DNA of 64,000 bases from assembly GCA_963693035.2 (NCBI GenBank), contig CAXMMQ010000010.1:124001-188000 (forward strand), given 5' to 3'. The position numbers and the translations under genes are program-made. The DNA is from Lichenicoccus sp963693035 (lineage in GTDB: Bacteria; Pseudomonadota; Alphaproteobacteria; Acetobacterales; Acetobacteraceae). The notes under the pieces are model-generated. The model was not told where the DNA came from. It was given only the letters and a program-made list of their open reading frames with translations, and did not search any database. Each line of letters opens with the position of its first letter. Positions within the stretch are counted from its first letter, which is position 1. This document shows, in pieces, positions 9,301-18,256 of this stretch.

Positions 9301-9891
9301 TCATTCGGGCCGGAACCTGCCTTCCATCGCGATCACCTTCACCGGCAGGCGCGGGCTCGGCGTCTCGCGCGCCTGCAGGGCTTCCGGCAGGATGGACTTG
9401 TCACCGCGGCGCCCGATCGCGATTGCCGCCTCCACGCGCCAGCCTTCGACCAGCCCGAGATCGGCGAACGCCTTTTCGAAATCCAGCCCGACCATCCCGT
9501 GCGTCGCCCAGCCGGACTTCACCGCCTGCAACCCGAAGGCGCCCCAGGCGGCGCCCGCATCGAAGGAATGGCTGTGCGACGGCACCTCGCGATCCTTGCC
9601 AGGCGGCAGCATCGTCGATTTCGAGATCAGGAACACCAGCGCCGCCGCGTTCTTCACCCAGGAGCGGTTGAACTCGATCAGGATTTCGAGGAACGGCTGC
9701 CATTGCGGCGTGTCGCGGCGCGCATAGAGGAAGCGCCAGGGCTGCGAGTTATACGCCGAGGGCGCCCAGCGCGCCGCCTCGAACAGGCTGAACAGCTCGG
9801 CTTCGGGAATTGCCTCGCCGGTGAAGGCACGCGGCGACCAACGCTCGAGAAAGACGCTTTCGATCGGGTAGTCGGCGACGCGATCCGGCAT
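9301..9891 (-). CDS. Nitroreductase family FMN oxidoreductase
   Basis: The protein shows the family signature: an N-terminal RWSPRAF flavin-phosphate binding stretch, ARWAPSAYNSQPWRF around residues 41-55, and a C-terminal GRRGD segment. The ATG at 9891 is chosen over an upstream in-frame start (9972) because CAGGAG lies seven bases before it and the upstream 27 residues are unlike the family. Members reduce nitro-aromatics, quinones or flavins with NAD(P)H; the natural substrate is not known. Confidence 0.87.
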   Translation of the reverse strand: MPDRVADYPIESVFLERWSPRAFTGEAIPEAELFSLFEAARWAPSAYNSQPWRFLYARRDTPQWQPFLEILIEFNRSWVKNAAALVFLISKSTMLPPGKDREVPSHSHSFDAGAAWGAFGLQAVKSGWATHGMVGLDFEKAFADLGLVEGWRVEAAIAIGRRGDKSILPEALQARETPSPRLPVKVIAMEGRFRPE

Positions 9892-9987
9892 TGAGCACTC
9901 CTGCTGGTCGACACCGGACTGTGGCGAACCGGTGCCGGCAAGGCAACCCGGCCCGCTCCAGGCCGGAGACACTTCAGCGGGAAGCGG

Positions 9988-10128
9988 TCAGCTCAGGGCG
10001 CAGATCGCCACCACCACCGGCACCACGCCGATCACCACCCAGGACAGCATGGCGCACAACGTCGCCCAGCGCGCCACCGACTGCCGGACCCGGCGGCGGC
10101 TCAGGATCTCCTGCGGCAAATCGTCCAT
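9988..10128 (-). CDS. Small single-span membrane protein (46 aa), unknown
   Basis: A 46-residue frame opens MDDLPQEILSRRRVRQSVAR and then has one hydrophobic segment of about 23 residues rich in Val/Trp (residues 21-46), ending at TGA 9988-9990. GGGAG lies eight bases before the ATG at 10128. The charged, arginine-rich head followed by a terminal membrane span looks like a real small protein. It stands alone in the gap between acyP and the nitroreductase, on the same strand. I do not recognise a family. Confidence 0.55.
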   Translation of the reverse strand: MDDLPQEILSRRRVRQSVARWATLCAMLSWVVIGVVPVVVAICALS

Positions 10129-10207
10129 TGGCAAACTCCCAGACTGTTACCGGTCGAACAGCTAGCAGATCACGTCCCAGGCCAGTGTAACCAATCTTCT
10201 CGCTCGG

Positions 10208-10495
10208 TCACCGGGGCCGGGTGCCGAACCCGGCGCCGGGCGGCAGCGGTTCCGCATCGCTTTCCTCGATGCCGTCGACCCGCGCTAAGGCCGGTCCGGA
10301 CCGGCAAAGCCGAAGCAATCCATCCAATTCCCCTCCGGCGCCGCAGACCACCGCCTCGACCCGGCCATCCTCGAGATTGCGCACCCAGCCCTCGAGCCCC
10401 GCTTCCAGCGCCCTCGCCTGCATCCAGGCGCGATACCCGACCCCCTGCACCGTACCGGAGATGAGCCATCGCCGCGCCATGCGTTCAGCCATCAT
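10208..10495 (-). CDS. acyP: Acylphosphatase
   Basis: Small cytosolic enzyme that hydrolyses acyl phosphates. The 95 residues carry the signature SGTVQGVGYRAW near residues 13-24 (catalytic Arg22) and later GWVRNLEDGRVEAVV with the catalytic Asn40. The ATG at 10495 overlaps the stop of the upstream ATP12 gene by four bases; a second possible ATG is at 10480. Length and both motifs fit the family well. Last gene of the AsmA-ATP12-acyP run. Confidence 0.9.
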   Translation of the reverse strand: MMAERMARRWLISGTVQGVGYRAWMQARALEAGLEGWVRNLEDGRVEAVVCGAGGELDGLLRLCRSGPALARVDGIEESDAEPLPPGAGFGTRPR

Positions 10496-11223
10496 CCGTC
10501 TCCGGATCCGGCCAGCGTCACGAAGCGCGCCGCCAGCGCGACATCGACATGCAGGCGCCGGGTCTCGGCCTCGTTCGCGGCATCCGCACCCCATAGCCGG
10601 GCCTGAAATGTCTGCTCGAGGCGAGCCAGCTCGACCGCCAGTGCCGGCTCGAGCTCGGCCGCCACGACCGCGAGCCCGAGCACCAGGCTGCCGAGATCCG
10701 GCACCATCGCGCCCAGCCCGGCGAGCGTCGCCGGCGGCAGGGCCCGCAGCAGCGCCCCCAGCCGCTCCATCGCCGCCCTGTTCTGCACGATCGGCATCAC
10801 GCCACTGGTCATCAGCAGCCTGATGCCGTGTCGCCTCTCCAGCCGGTCCAGCCAGGGCTGCCAGAGCGCCGCCTGCTCCTCCGCCAGCCGTCGCGGCTCG
10901 GCGGCGCGGTAGCAGAGCAGGTCCGTCCCGGCGTGGCTCAGCAACGCGGCGGCAACTTCCGCGGGTGCCACCGCCACATGCTCCTGCAGGCTGCCGGCTA
11001 GCCGGGTCAGCACCAGCTCCTCCGGACCGAACACGGCGCCGGGGCCTCCGCCCGCCAGGCGCCACTCCTCGGCCACCGCCGCTGCGAGCCGCGCCGTCGG
11101 CAGCAGCAGCGGGTTGCCTCCCGGCAGCCGCAACGGCTTGTGATCCAGGAATACCGCAAACTGCGCCCCCTGCGCCGCGACGCTGACGTGCTCCCAGAAG
11201 CGCCTGCGAAGGGCACCGCTCAC
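10492..11223 (-). CDS. ATP12-type F1-ATPase assembly chaperone
   Basis: Alphaproteobacterial homologue of mitochondrial Atp12, which binds the F1 alpha subunit during assembly. The segment FAVFLDHKPLRLPGGNPLLL followed by AAAVAEEW is typical of the N-terminal domain; TDLLCYRA and LLMTSGVMPI typify the C-terminal helical domain. The start is a GTG at 11223 overlapping the AsmA stop; the frame runs further upstream but is arginine-rich shadow sequence. 243 residues fit the family. Coupled at both ends by four-base overlaps. Confidence 0.85.
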   Translation of the reverse strand: MSGALRRRFWEHVSVAAQGAQFAVFLDHKPLRLPGGNPLLLPTARLAAAVAEEWRLAGGGPGAVFGPEELVLTRLAGSLQEHVAVAPAEVAAALLSHAGTDLLCYRAAEPRRLAEEQAALWQPWLDRLERRHGIRLLMTSGVMPIVQNRAAMERLGALLRALPPATLAGLGAMVPDLGSLVLGLAVVAAELEPALAVELARLEQTFQARLWGADAANEAETRRLHVDVALAARFVTLAGSGDG

Positions 11224-13688
11224 CGGAACAGGCCGAGCCCGCGCAGGATGTCGAGCGGCTTCGGCTTCTTGTATTGATGCTCCGGCACCGCGGCGGCAGG
11301 CATCGGCCCGGCAGTTCCCTCCCGCGCCGAGCGCAGCGCCGGGCCGCAATCGGCGGCGCCGCTTGCCTGCGGACCGATCACCAGCGTGGTGCGACCACCG
11401 AGGCCTTCTGTCTCGAGTGTCGGACGCGGCTGCCGAAGGCTGCCGCCGATCCGCACCGGAATGGAGGCACCGGCGGCGCCGAGTGCCACGAACGGCACCA
11501 GGTGCAGATCGAGCGTGCCGTCCTGGAGCCCCACGACGCCGTGCCCGTCCACCGTGGCCCTGGGCGTCCGCAGGCTGATGGTGTCGAAGCGCGCCTGGCC
11601 ATCCGCCACCACCGCATGCAGGGCGAGGCAACCCAGGTCGGTAGAGCCCCCCTTCGGCAACGCCATCGACAGCGGCACCGAGCGGCCGAGCAGCCGCAGC
11701 AGCGCGTCATTATCCACACGGCCGTTCACCATGCTGACCCCGACATGCCCGGTCGCCGACGCCGCCAGCGTCTCTCGCGTCTCGCCCTGCACGTCCATCG
11801 TCCCGACCAGTTCCGCCGCCCCCTGCACCGCAACCGGCTGTTCAAGCCAGGCCGCCAGCGCCGGCGCCGGCAGGAACAGCGGGTGCATCGTCAGCTCCAG
11901 ATGCGGCGGCGTCGCCGAGGCATCCGCCGCGAGCCGTGCCGAAACCGGCCCCGCTTCGCTCGAAGCCTGCACCGGATCGACCAGCAGCCGGCCACTCTGC
12001 AAGACCGCGTGCGCGACGAAGTCATGCAGCGCCTGGCCGGCGACGACCAGGTCGCCGACCCGCACCAACAGGTCGAGATCACCCAGTCTCAGCAGCCCCC
12101 AGGGTACCGCATACTCAGGCTGACGGGTCGGCGCAGCTCCGGGCGCGGCCTTGGGCGCCGGCATCCGGGCAGGCCCGAAGGGCGTCGGTCGCGCGGGCCG
12201 CGGCACGGGCGGGGACGGCGCAGAGCTCCAGCGCGACAGCCGGTCCGCATCGAGCCGCGTCGAGGTCAATGCACCGGTCAGCGCCGGGCGCGGATCGAGC
12301 GACAGGCCGAGTTCGCCGGCAACATCGCCGGCGCCGCTGCTCAGGCTGAGCCCGGCCAGCCGGAACACCCGCTCTCGCTCGGATCGCAGCCGTCCCGCCA
12401 TTACCACCGGGCCCAGCTCGGGCGCTCCCGGCAGCAGCCCCGGAAGATCGGCGACCGTGGCGTTCAGCCGCAGGTCAGCGGCGCCGCCCCCGACATCGCC
12501 CACGGCATGGATCGAAGCCCCCGCCGTCTCCAGCAGCAGGTCCACCGGCATCGCGGCCGGCGCGACGCCAGCTCGTCCGACACCCTGCAACGCCTGCAGG
12601 GTGCCGGCAGTCCCGTGCAGGCGCATCGGCCTGCCCCGCCACTGGCTGGTGGCATCGATGGCGACCAGGGAGCCCGGCTGCGATGCCTCGATGCTCCACG
12701 ATGCCAGTGGTTGTCCGCGCAATACCTGCAAGCCGAATGACGGCAGCAGGCTCGCTCCCGCCCGCGCCCGCACCGCCGTCACGCGCGGGCCGTCGGCATC
12801 GACGACATGCAAACTGCCTTCGAGGCCCTGCACCCGGGGCAGCCGCGCATGGCTGAACAACCGGTCCAGGTCGGCGAACTGCCCGATGGAGGCGTGCACC
12901 GCGAGGTCGTAGCCGCGCCCGTCATGCGGATCGGCCACCACGCCATCGAGGCTGCCCTGCGCCAGCGTGCGGCCGTCGGCCTGCTCCGCCATCCGCAATG
13001 AGACCGGCCACGGCGTGCTTCGGTCGGAAGCGCTGAACAGCCGTCCGAGCGGTCCAACCGCGCCGGCCACCGTGAAGCCGGTCCCGGCGTGGCGGCCCGT
13101 AATAGCGATGTCGGGCCGCGCGCCCTGCAGCCCGTCGCCCTCGAGCCGGGCCAGTTCGACCGCGCCGCTGCGATGCGCCCGCAGATCGCGCAGCGAGATT
13201 GCCGCATCGAGCACCTGCACCTGGTCGAACGCAACGCCCCAGGGCTCCGCATGTCCTGCGGGCGAGCCGCCCGGACCCGCCGGGCGCCGCTCCGGTGCCA
13301 TCTGCCAGTTCGCCCGGCCATCCGCACCGCGCTCGAGCGCCAGGCTCGCATGCTCGATCCGCAGCCCGTCGAGCCGCACGACATGATGCAGCAACGGCCA
13401 GAGACCGAGACGCGCCTGCACCTCGCCCAGCCGCAGCATGACCGATCTGGGATCACCCTCGGGGTTTCCCAGCGTGAAGCCCGTCGCCTCGATCCGCGGC
13501 GATGGCAGCAACCGCACCCGCAGCGACTGCAGCGTCACCGTCCGGCCGCTCTGCCGCTCGACCGAGCCGATGACGAGGCGACGCAGCCGGTCCTGGTCCA
13601 GCGAGCGCTCCACCAGCGCGGCACCGCCCACCACCGCCACGACCACGACGATCCCGGCGCCGAGCGCGCCCTTCACCCAGCCTTGCAT
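11220..13688 (-). CDS. AsmA family outer-membrane biogenesis protein
   Basis: An 822-residue protein with an N-terminal anchor (GAGIVVVVAVVGGAALV, residues 11-27) and a long periplasmic beta-rich region. It has an AsmA-like N-terminal domain (LRRLVIGSVERQSGRTVTL) and the AsmA C-terminal region with VSMVNGRVDNDALLRLLGR near residues 656-674. AsmA-like proteins form bridge-like structures thought to move phospholipid to the outer membrane. A Pro-rich linker lies around residues 490-525. It overlaps the ATP12 gene at its 3' end. Confidence 0.85.
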   Translation of the reverse strand: MQGWVKGALGAGIVVVVAVVGGAALVERSLDQDRLRRLVIGSVERQSGRTVTLQSLRVRLLPSPRIEATGFTLGNPEGDPRSVMLRLGEVQARLGLWPLLHHVVRLDGLRIEHASLALERGADGRANWQMAPERRPAGPGGSPAGHAEPWGVAFDQVQVLDAAISLRDLRAHRSGAVELARLEGDGLQGARPDIAITGRHAGTGFTVAGAVGPLGRLFSASDRSTPWPVSLRMAEQADGRTLAQGSLDGVVADPHDGRGYDLAVHASIGQFADLDRLFSHARLPRVQGLEGSLHVVDADGPRVTAVRARAGASLLPSFGLQVLRGQPLASWSIEASQPGSLVAIDATSQWRGRPMRLHGTAGTLQALQGVGRAGVAPAAMPVDLLLETAGASIHAVGDVGGGAADLRLNATVADLPGLLPGAPELGPVVMAGRLRSERERVFRLAGLSLSSGAGDVAGELGLSLDPRPALTGALTSTRLDADRLSRWSSAPSPPVPRPARPTPFGPARMPAPKAAPGAAPTRQPEYAVPWGLLRLGDLDLLVRVGDLVVAGQALHDFVAHAVLQSGRLLVDPVQASSEAGPVSARLAADASATPPHLELTMHPLFLPAPALAAWLEQPVAVQGAAELVGTMDVQGETRETLAASATGHVGVSMVNGRVDNDALLRLLGRSVPLSMALPKGGSTDLGCLALHAVVADGQARFDTISLRTPRATVDGHGVVGLQDGTLDLHLVPFVALGAAGASIPVRIGGSLRQPRPTLETEGLGGRTTLVIGPQASGAADCGPALRSAREGTAGPMPAAAVPEHQYKKPKPLDILRGLGLFR

Positions 13689-13693
13689 CCGGC

Positions 13694-14665
13694 TCAGCTC
13701 CGTCGCGCCGCCGGCAGCGCGCCCGCTTCGAACCCGAGCGCCTTGAAGGTCTCCACCATGTGCGCCGGCAGTGCGGCGGCGACGCTCAGCCGGCCGCCCG
13801 CCGGATGCGGCAGGTCGAGCATCCGGGCATGCAGGTGCAACCGGTCGGCAAATCCGTCCAGATGCGCCGCCGGGCCGCCATATTTCGGATCACCCAGGAT
13901 CGGCGTGCCGAGCGCCTCGCAATGCACGCGCAACTGGTGCATTCGCCCGGTCAGCGGCGACAGCTCCAGCCAGGAGAGTTTCCGCGCGGCGGCATCGCGC
14001 ACGATATATTCGGTGCGCGCATTGGCGGCGTCCTCCTCGTCTCGTTCGGCCGCGATCGTCAACGCGCCCGGCCCGATCCCCAGCCGCGCCAGCGGCAGGT
14101 CGATCACCCCCTCCGCCGGCGTCGGCCGGCCGACCACCACCGCCCAGTAGATCTTCCGGACCTCGCGCGTCCGGAACGACGCCGCGAGCTTGGCGGCCAC
14201 CCCCGGCGTGCGCGCCAGCAGCAGCAGACCGGAGGTGTCGCGGTCGAGGCGGTGCACCAGGCGCGGCCGGTGCTCGAGATCGCCACGCAGCGCGTCCAGC
14301 ATCCCGTCGACATGACGCGTGATGCCAGGGCCACCCTGCACCGGCAGCCCGGCCGGCTTGTTGAGCACGATCACCTGCTCGTCGCGATACACCACCATGC
14401 GCTCGAGGTCGCGGCGATCGTTCTCATCCACCGCGACCACGATCGGCGCCGGCTTCGACGCGTTCGGTATCGGCGGCACCCGCACCGCCTGCCCCGCCAG
14501 CAGCCGTGTTGCAGTCTCCGCCCGCCTGCCGTCCACCCGCACCTGCCCGGTGCGGCACAGCTTCTGCAGCGCCCCCTGCGTCAGGTGCGGAAAATGCCGG
14601 CGGAACCAGCGATCGAGACGGATCTCCGCCTCGTCCTCGCTCACATTCATCACAACCACGCTCAT
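13694..14665 (-). CDS. RluC/RluD-type 23S rRNA pseudouridine synthase
   Basis: An S4 RNA-binding domain occupies about residues 15-75 (RLDRWFRRHFPHLTQGALQKL), followed by the RluA-family catalytic domain with PRLVHRLDRDTSGLLLLA holding the catalytic Asp, and a later GRMHQLRVHCEALG motif. It converts specific uridines in rRNA to pseudouridine. The ATG at 14665 is chosen because the extension to 14851 is arginine-rich and unlike the family. RluC is favoured by domain layout and length (323), but RluD cannot be excluded. Confidence 0.88.
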   Translation of the reverse strand: MSVVVMNVSEDEAEIRLDRWFRRHFPHLTQGALQKLCRTGQVRVDGRRAETATRLLAGQAVRVPPIPNASKPAPIVVAVDENDRRDLERMVVYRDEQVIVLNKPAGLPVQGGPGITRHVDGMLDALRGDLEHRPRLVHRLDRDTSGLLLLARTPGVAAKLAASFRTREVRKIYWAVVVGRPTPAEGVIDLPLARLGIGPGALTIAAERDEEDAANARTEYIVRDAAARKLSWLELSPLTGRMHQLRVHCEALGTPILGDPKYGGPAAHLDGFADRLHLHARMLDLPHPAGGRLSVAAALPAHMVETFKALGFEAGALPAARRS

Positions 14666-14687
14666 TGCGTGTTCCCAAACACGACGC

Positions 14688-16082
14688 TCATTGGCCGTCG
14701 CTCTCCCGCAACTGCGCCCAGTTGTCCAGCCTGCGCCTGACCTCGCGCTCCTGGCCGCGATCGGTAGGCACGTAGAACCGCTCGCGCGGCATCCCGTCCG
14801 GGAAGTAGTTCTGCCCGGAGAAGCCCTGCTCGGTGTCGTGGTCATATTCATAGCCGCTGCCGTAGCCGAGCTGCTTCATCAGCTTGGTCGGCGCGTTCAG
14901 GATATGCGCAGGCGGCGGCAGGCTGCCGGTCGAGCGCGCCGCCCGCAGCGCCGCCTCCCAGCCCTTGTAGACCGCGTTGGATTTCGGCGCGGTGCCGAGA
15001 TAGACGACGAGCTGCGCCAGGGCCAGTTCGCCCTCCGGGCTGCCGAGCCGCTCGAAAGTCTCCCAGGCCGCGATCGCCTGCGGCAACGCCTGCGGGTCGG
15101 CCATCCCGACATCCTCGGCGGCAAAGCGGGTTAGCCGGCGCGCGATGTAGCGCGCATCTTCGCCACCCGCGACCATGCGGGCGAACCAGTACAGCGCCGC
15201 ATCCGGATCAGAGCCGCGCAGCGACTTGTGCAGCGCCGAGATCAGTTTGTAGTGCTCCTCGCGGTCCTTGTCGTACAGCGCCGCCCGCCGCGCCAGCAGG
15301 TCGGCCAGCGCCCCCGGATCCAGCAGGTCGCCATCCGGCAGGCCGAGCAGTTGCTCCACCATGTTCAGCAGGTAGCGCCCATCGCCGTCCGCCATCGCGC
15401 GCAGCGTCTCCCGGCCCGCCAGGGTCAGCGGCAACGGCCGCCTGGCATCGATTTCGGCGCGTTCCAGCAGCGCCTGCAGGGCGTCGTCATCAAGCCGCCG
15501 CAGCACCAGCACCTGGCAGCGCGACAGCAGCGCGCCGTTCAGCGCGAATGAAGGGTTCTCGGTGGTGGCGCCGACCAGCACGATGGTGCCGTCCTCGACC
15601 ACCGGCAGGAAGCCGTCCTGCTGCGCGCGGTTGAAGCGATGGATCTCGTCCACGAACAGCAGCGTGCCGCCCTTCCCGGCTTTGCGCCGCCGGCCGGCCT
15701 CCTCGAATGCGCGCTTGAGGTCGGCGACCCCGGAAAACACCGCCGAGAGCTGGGTGAAGCGCAATCCCGCCGCCTCCGCGAGCAGCCGCGCGATCGTCGT
15801 CTTGCCGACTCCGGGACCACCCCACAGGATCAGGCTCGCCAGCGAGCCCCGCTGCAGCATGCGACGCAACGCGCCGTCTGGACCCAGCAGATGCGGCTGG
15901 CCGACCACGTCGTCGAGCCCAAGCGGGCGTAGCCGGTCGGCCAGCGGTCGCAAGGGATCGCCGCTGCTGGCCGCATCGGCGCCGGAAGAGCCGGCCTCGT
16001 CCGAGATCAACGGCCCTCGCGAGCCGAACAGGTCGGCATTGCGTCCGGCCTCATCGGGTCCGGGGTTCAACTTCTGTCGCAT
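14688..16082 (-). CDS. rarA: Replication-associated recombination protein A (RarA/MgsA AAA+ ATPase)
   Basis: Clamp-loader-like AAA+ ATPase acting at stalled replication forks. Walker A GGPGVGKTTIA, Walker B LLFVDEIHRFN and the sensor-1 stretch VGATTENPSF are all present, followed by the MgsA-type C-terminal domain (DPDAALYWFARM, GSGYEYDHD). Starting at ATG 16082 (MRQKLNPGPDEAG) gives 464 residues, near the usual 430-450; an upstream in-frame start adds 24 atypical residues. It lies 22 bases upstream of the pseudouridine synthase gene. Confidence 0.92.
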   Translation of the reverse strand: MRQKLNPGPDEAGRNADLFGSRGPLISDEAGSSGADAASSGDPLRPLADRLRPLGLDDVVGQPHLLGPDGALRRMLQRGSLASLILWGGPGVGKTTIARLLAEAAGLRFTQLSAVFSGVADLKRAFEEAGRRRKAGKGGTLLFVDEIHRFNRAQQDGFLPVVEDGTIVLVGATTENPSFALNGALLSRCQVLVLRRLDDDALQALLERAEIDARRPLPLTLAGRETLRAMADGDGRYLLNMVEQLLGLPDGDLLDPGALADLLARRAALYDKDREEHYKLISALHKSLRGSDPDAALYWFARMVAGGEDARYIARRLTRFAAEDVGMADPQALPQAIAAWETFERLGSPEGELALAQLVVYLGTAPKSNAVYKGWEAALRAARSTGSLPPPAHILNAPTKLMKQLGYGSGYEYDHDTEQGFSGQNYFPDGMPRERFYVPTDRGQEREVRRRLDNWAQLRESDGQ

Positions 16083-16193
16083 CGCGCGGTTATAGCAGTT
16101 CCCGCCCCGGACCGGACCCCGGCCAGGCGGGACACCGCAGCGGATTGCTGCCACGCTGCAGACCCGGCCCCATCGCCTGAAGGAGCATCCCCG

Positions 16194-16352
16194 ATGCTGC
16201 GCCTGCTGCTCGCCCTGCTGCTACCCTGGCTCGCCTTCTTCACCATCGGCCGGCCGATCGCAGGCCTGATCTGCCTGCTGCTCCAGGTCACCATCATCGG
16301 CTGGCTGCCGGCGGCCTTCTGGGCGGTCTACGCGGTCGGCAAGCACAGGTAG
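16194..16352 (+). CDS. YqaE/Pmp3-like small membrane protein (52 aa)
   Basis: The 52 residues form two membrane segments: LLLALLLPWLAFFTIG and LICLLLQVTIIGWLPAAF, followed by AVYAVGKHR. The LPW..FF.IGRP and GWLPAA pattern is that of the Pmp3/YqaE family, small hydrophobic proteins linked in yeast and plants to ion homeostasis. AAGGAG lies nine bases upstream of ATG 16194, which supports translation. It is divergent from rarA and stands alone. Confidence 0.75.
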   Translation: MLRLLLALLLPWLAFFTIGRPIAGLICLLLQVTIIGWLPAAFWAVYAVGKHR

Positions 16353-16555
16353 CGCCCGTCCGGCATTAGGACGCCCCAACCAGGCCTAGCACGCGGCGGC
16401 GGGCCGAGGCGGCGCTGGATGCCTCTTCCGGCCGCCCGACTGCCTTCGCCAGGCATCCTCGGCTTCCCTCCGACGGCTCCCGTCCGTCAGGAGTTCACAT
16501 CCAGATTCCGTAACCCTGGGGCGCAAGGTTGCCTTGCCAGCAGGTCCGGCCGCGC

Positions 16556-17578
16556 TCAGCGCGGTGCCGGCGGCAGGCTGAACAGCGTCATCGGGTTGGC
16601 CCCAGCTCCGAAGCTGGTCGCCGGCAACGCGCCGTTCCATCGCGTCGCCGCCTGATATCCAAGCACCGACGGGTTCGCCTGCGTCACGCCTCCGACCAGT
16701 TGCAGCACCTTCGCCTGTGCCTGCCCGTTCAGCAGCGTCGCCTGGCTGTCGCCCTCGGCGCGCAGGATCGCCGCCTCCCGCTCGCCGCGGGCGCGATCGA
16801 TGTTGGCCTGCGCCTCGCCGGTCGCCTGTGCGATCCTGACCGCGGCCTGCGCGTCCGCCTGCACCTTGATCTGCTCGCCCTCGAAATGGAACCGCGCCAC
16901 CGTGTTCTGCGCCCGGATCGCGTCGTTCTTCGCCTGCACCGCCTGCTCCACCGACTGCTCGAAGGTCGGCGAGTAGCTGATCGAGCTGATCTGCAGGTCG
17001 GTCACCTCGATGCCGAAAATCGAGCGCAGCGCCTCGCTGACCTCGCGACGCACCGCGATCGCGATGTCGGCGCGCTGGATGGAGATGTTGACGGTGTTCT
17101 GAGTCGAGAACACCCGCATCACCCGGTCGGCGATGATCGGCTGCATGGTGCTGTTGATGTCGAGGCTGCCGGTGCGCCCGGTGTGATACAGAAGCTGCAG
17201 CACCGCATCCTCGGGCACCCGGTAGGTCAGCCCGATGCCGATGCCGACCGACTGGTTGTCCACCGTATAGACCGTCATGTTGTCCATGCGCAGCGCGGTC
17301 AGGCTGGTCTGGATCTTGTCCACCTCGTCGATCAGCGGCAGCTTGAGATGCAGCCCGGGCTGCACCGGCACCGGCGTCAGGATGGTGCCGAAGCGGCGCA
17401 CTCCTGCCATCTCGGTCGGCTCGACCGTGTAGAAGCTGCCGGCCAGCACGATCAGCGCCGCCAGCACCAGGGCGGCGCCCGCGATCACCCGCAGCGGCAG
17501 GCGCGGCATCGCGGGCGGACGCGGCACGATCCGGGTCGGATCTGGGAACGACCAGGGGTTCGAAGGTGGGCCAGACAT
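16556..17578 (-). CDS. SPFH/Band 7 (stomatin/HflC-like) membrane protein
   Basis: A single N-terminal transmembrane segment (about residues 31-48, VIAGAALVLAALIVLAGS) precedes a Band 7 domain with VEPTEMAGVRRFGTIL, ISIQRADIAIAVRREV and DLQISSISYS, then a long Ala/Glu/Gln coiled coil (AQATGEAQANIDRARGERE). Such proteins form large membrane rings that organise membrane domains or regulate FtsH. It resembles HflK/HflC but is not clearly paired with a second subunit here, so hflC is not assigned. Confidence 0.82.
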   Translation of the reverse strand: MSGPPSNPWSFPDPTRIVPRPPAMPRLPLRVIAGAALVLAALIVLAGSFYTVEPTEMAGVRRFGTILTPVPVQPGLHLKLPLIDEVDKIQTSLTALRMDNMTVYTVDNQSVGIGIGLTYRVPEDAVLQLLYHTGRTGSLDINSTMQPIIADRVMRVFSTQNTVNISIQRADIAIAVRREVSEALRSIFGIEVTDLQISSISYSPTFEQSVEQAVQAKNDAIRAQNTVARFHFEGEQIKVQADAQAAVRIAQATGEAQANIDRARGEREAAILRAEGDSQATLLNGQAQAKVLQLVGGVTQANPSVLGYQAATRWNGALPATSFGAGANPMTLFSLPPAPR

Positions 17579-17609
17579 CAGGATACGCCTTCAATGACGA
17601 ACGGGCGCC

Positions 17610-18219
17610 TCAGCCGGATCGCGCCGACGCCGTCATTCCCACTGTAGCGCCGGATCGCTCGCCCAGCACCAGGGCCAGCACCGCGAACGCCGCCAGGTCG
17701 AACACCGAGAGGCTGGCAAACAGCGGCCCGAAGCGGCGGCGCCACCATCGCCCCGATCGAGCTGCCCGAGTTGAACCAGCCGGTGGCGATCGCGCGTTCG
17801 CCCGGCGGGAACCACACCGACGACATCTTCACCGCGGTCGGGATCGCCGCCGGCTCGCTGAAGCCGAGCAGACCACGACACGCCGCCAGACCCTGCCAGC
17901 TCCCCGCCGCCGCATGCGGGATCGCCGCACTCTCCCAGGCGAACGCGAACAGGAAATAGCCCAGCCGTATCCCGATAATCAATAATGAAGCCCGCCAACG
18001 GCTGCATCAGGCTGTAGCAGATCTGGAACGTGCTGACGATGTAGGAATACTGCGCCGTCTTCATGTGCAGTTGCGTGGGCAGGATCGGCGCCAGCACAAC
18101 GAGCGCGTTGCGGTCGAGAGTGTTGACGACCGTGCCTAACCGACCAGTGCCAGGATATACCAGCGCAATCCCTTGATGCGTCTCGTGCAGCCTCTCCGGA
18201 AGGTTTCCTCGCCGCTCAT
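17610..18219 (-). pseudogene. Broken MFS hexuronate-type (ExuT-like) transporter gene
   Basis: Pieces of one transporter lie in successive frames. From ATG 18219 comes a leader ending GLRWYILALVG and a stop at about 18140; the next frame gives GTVVNTLDRNALVVLAPIL through LQPLAGFIID-like sequence; a further frame from about 17980 gives IRLGYFLFAFAWESAA to GWFNSGSSIGAMVAPPL. A terminal fragment (FGPLFASLSVFDLAAFAVLA) then ends at 17610. At least two frameshifts and loss of the central half are needed. It lies 37 bases downstream of uxaC on the same strand, so an intact ancestor probably imported glucuronate or galacturonate. Confidence 0.75.
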
Positions 18220-18256
18220 TGGCGGCCGTGCGGCGCTGGTTGCAGCGCCGATCGTG

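Noticed and set aside
7405..9894. 829-aa plus-strand frame over peptidase/OPT/nitroreductase genes
   Set aside because: Antisense to three recognised genes and made of Arg/His/Gln/Asp/Pro.
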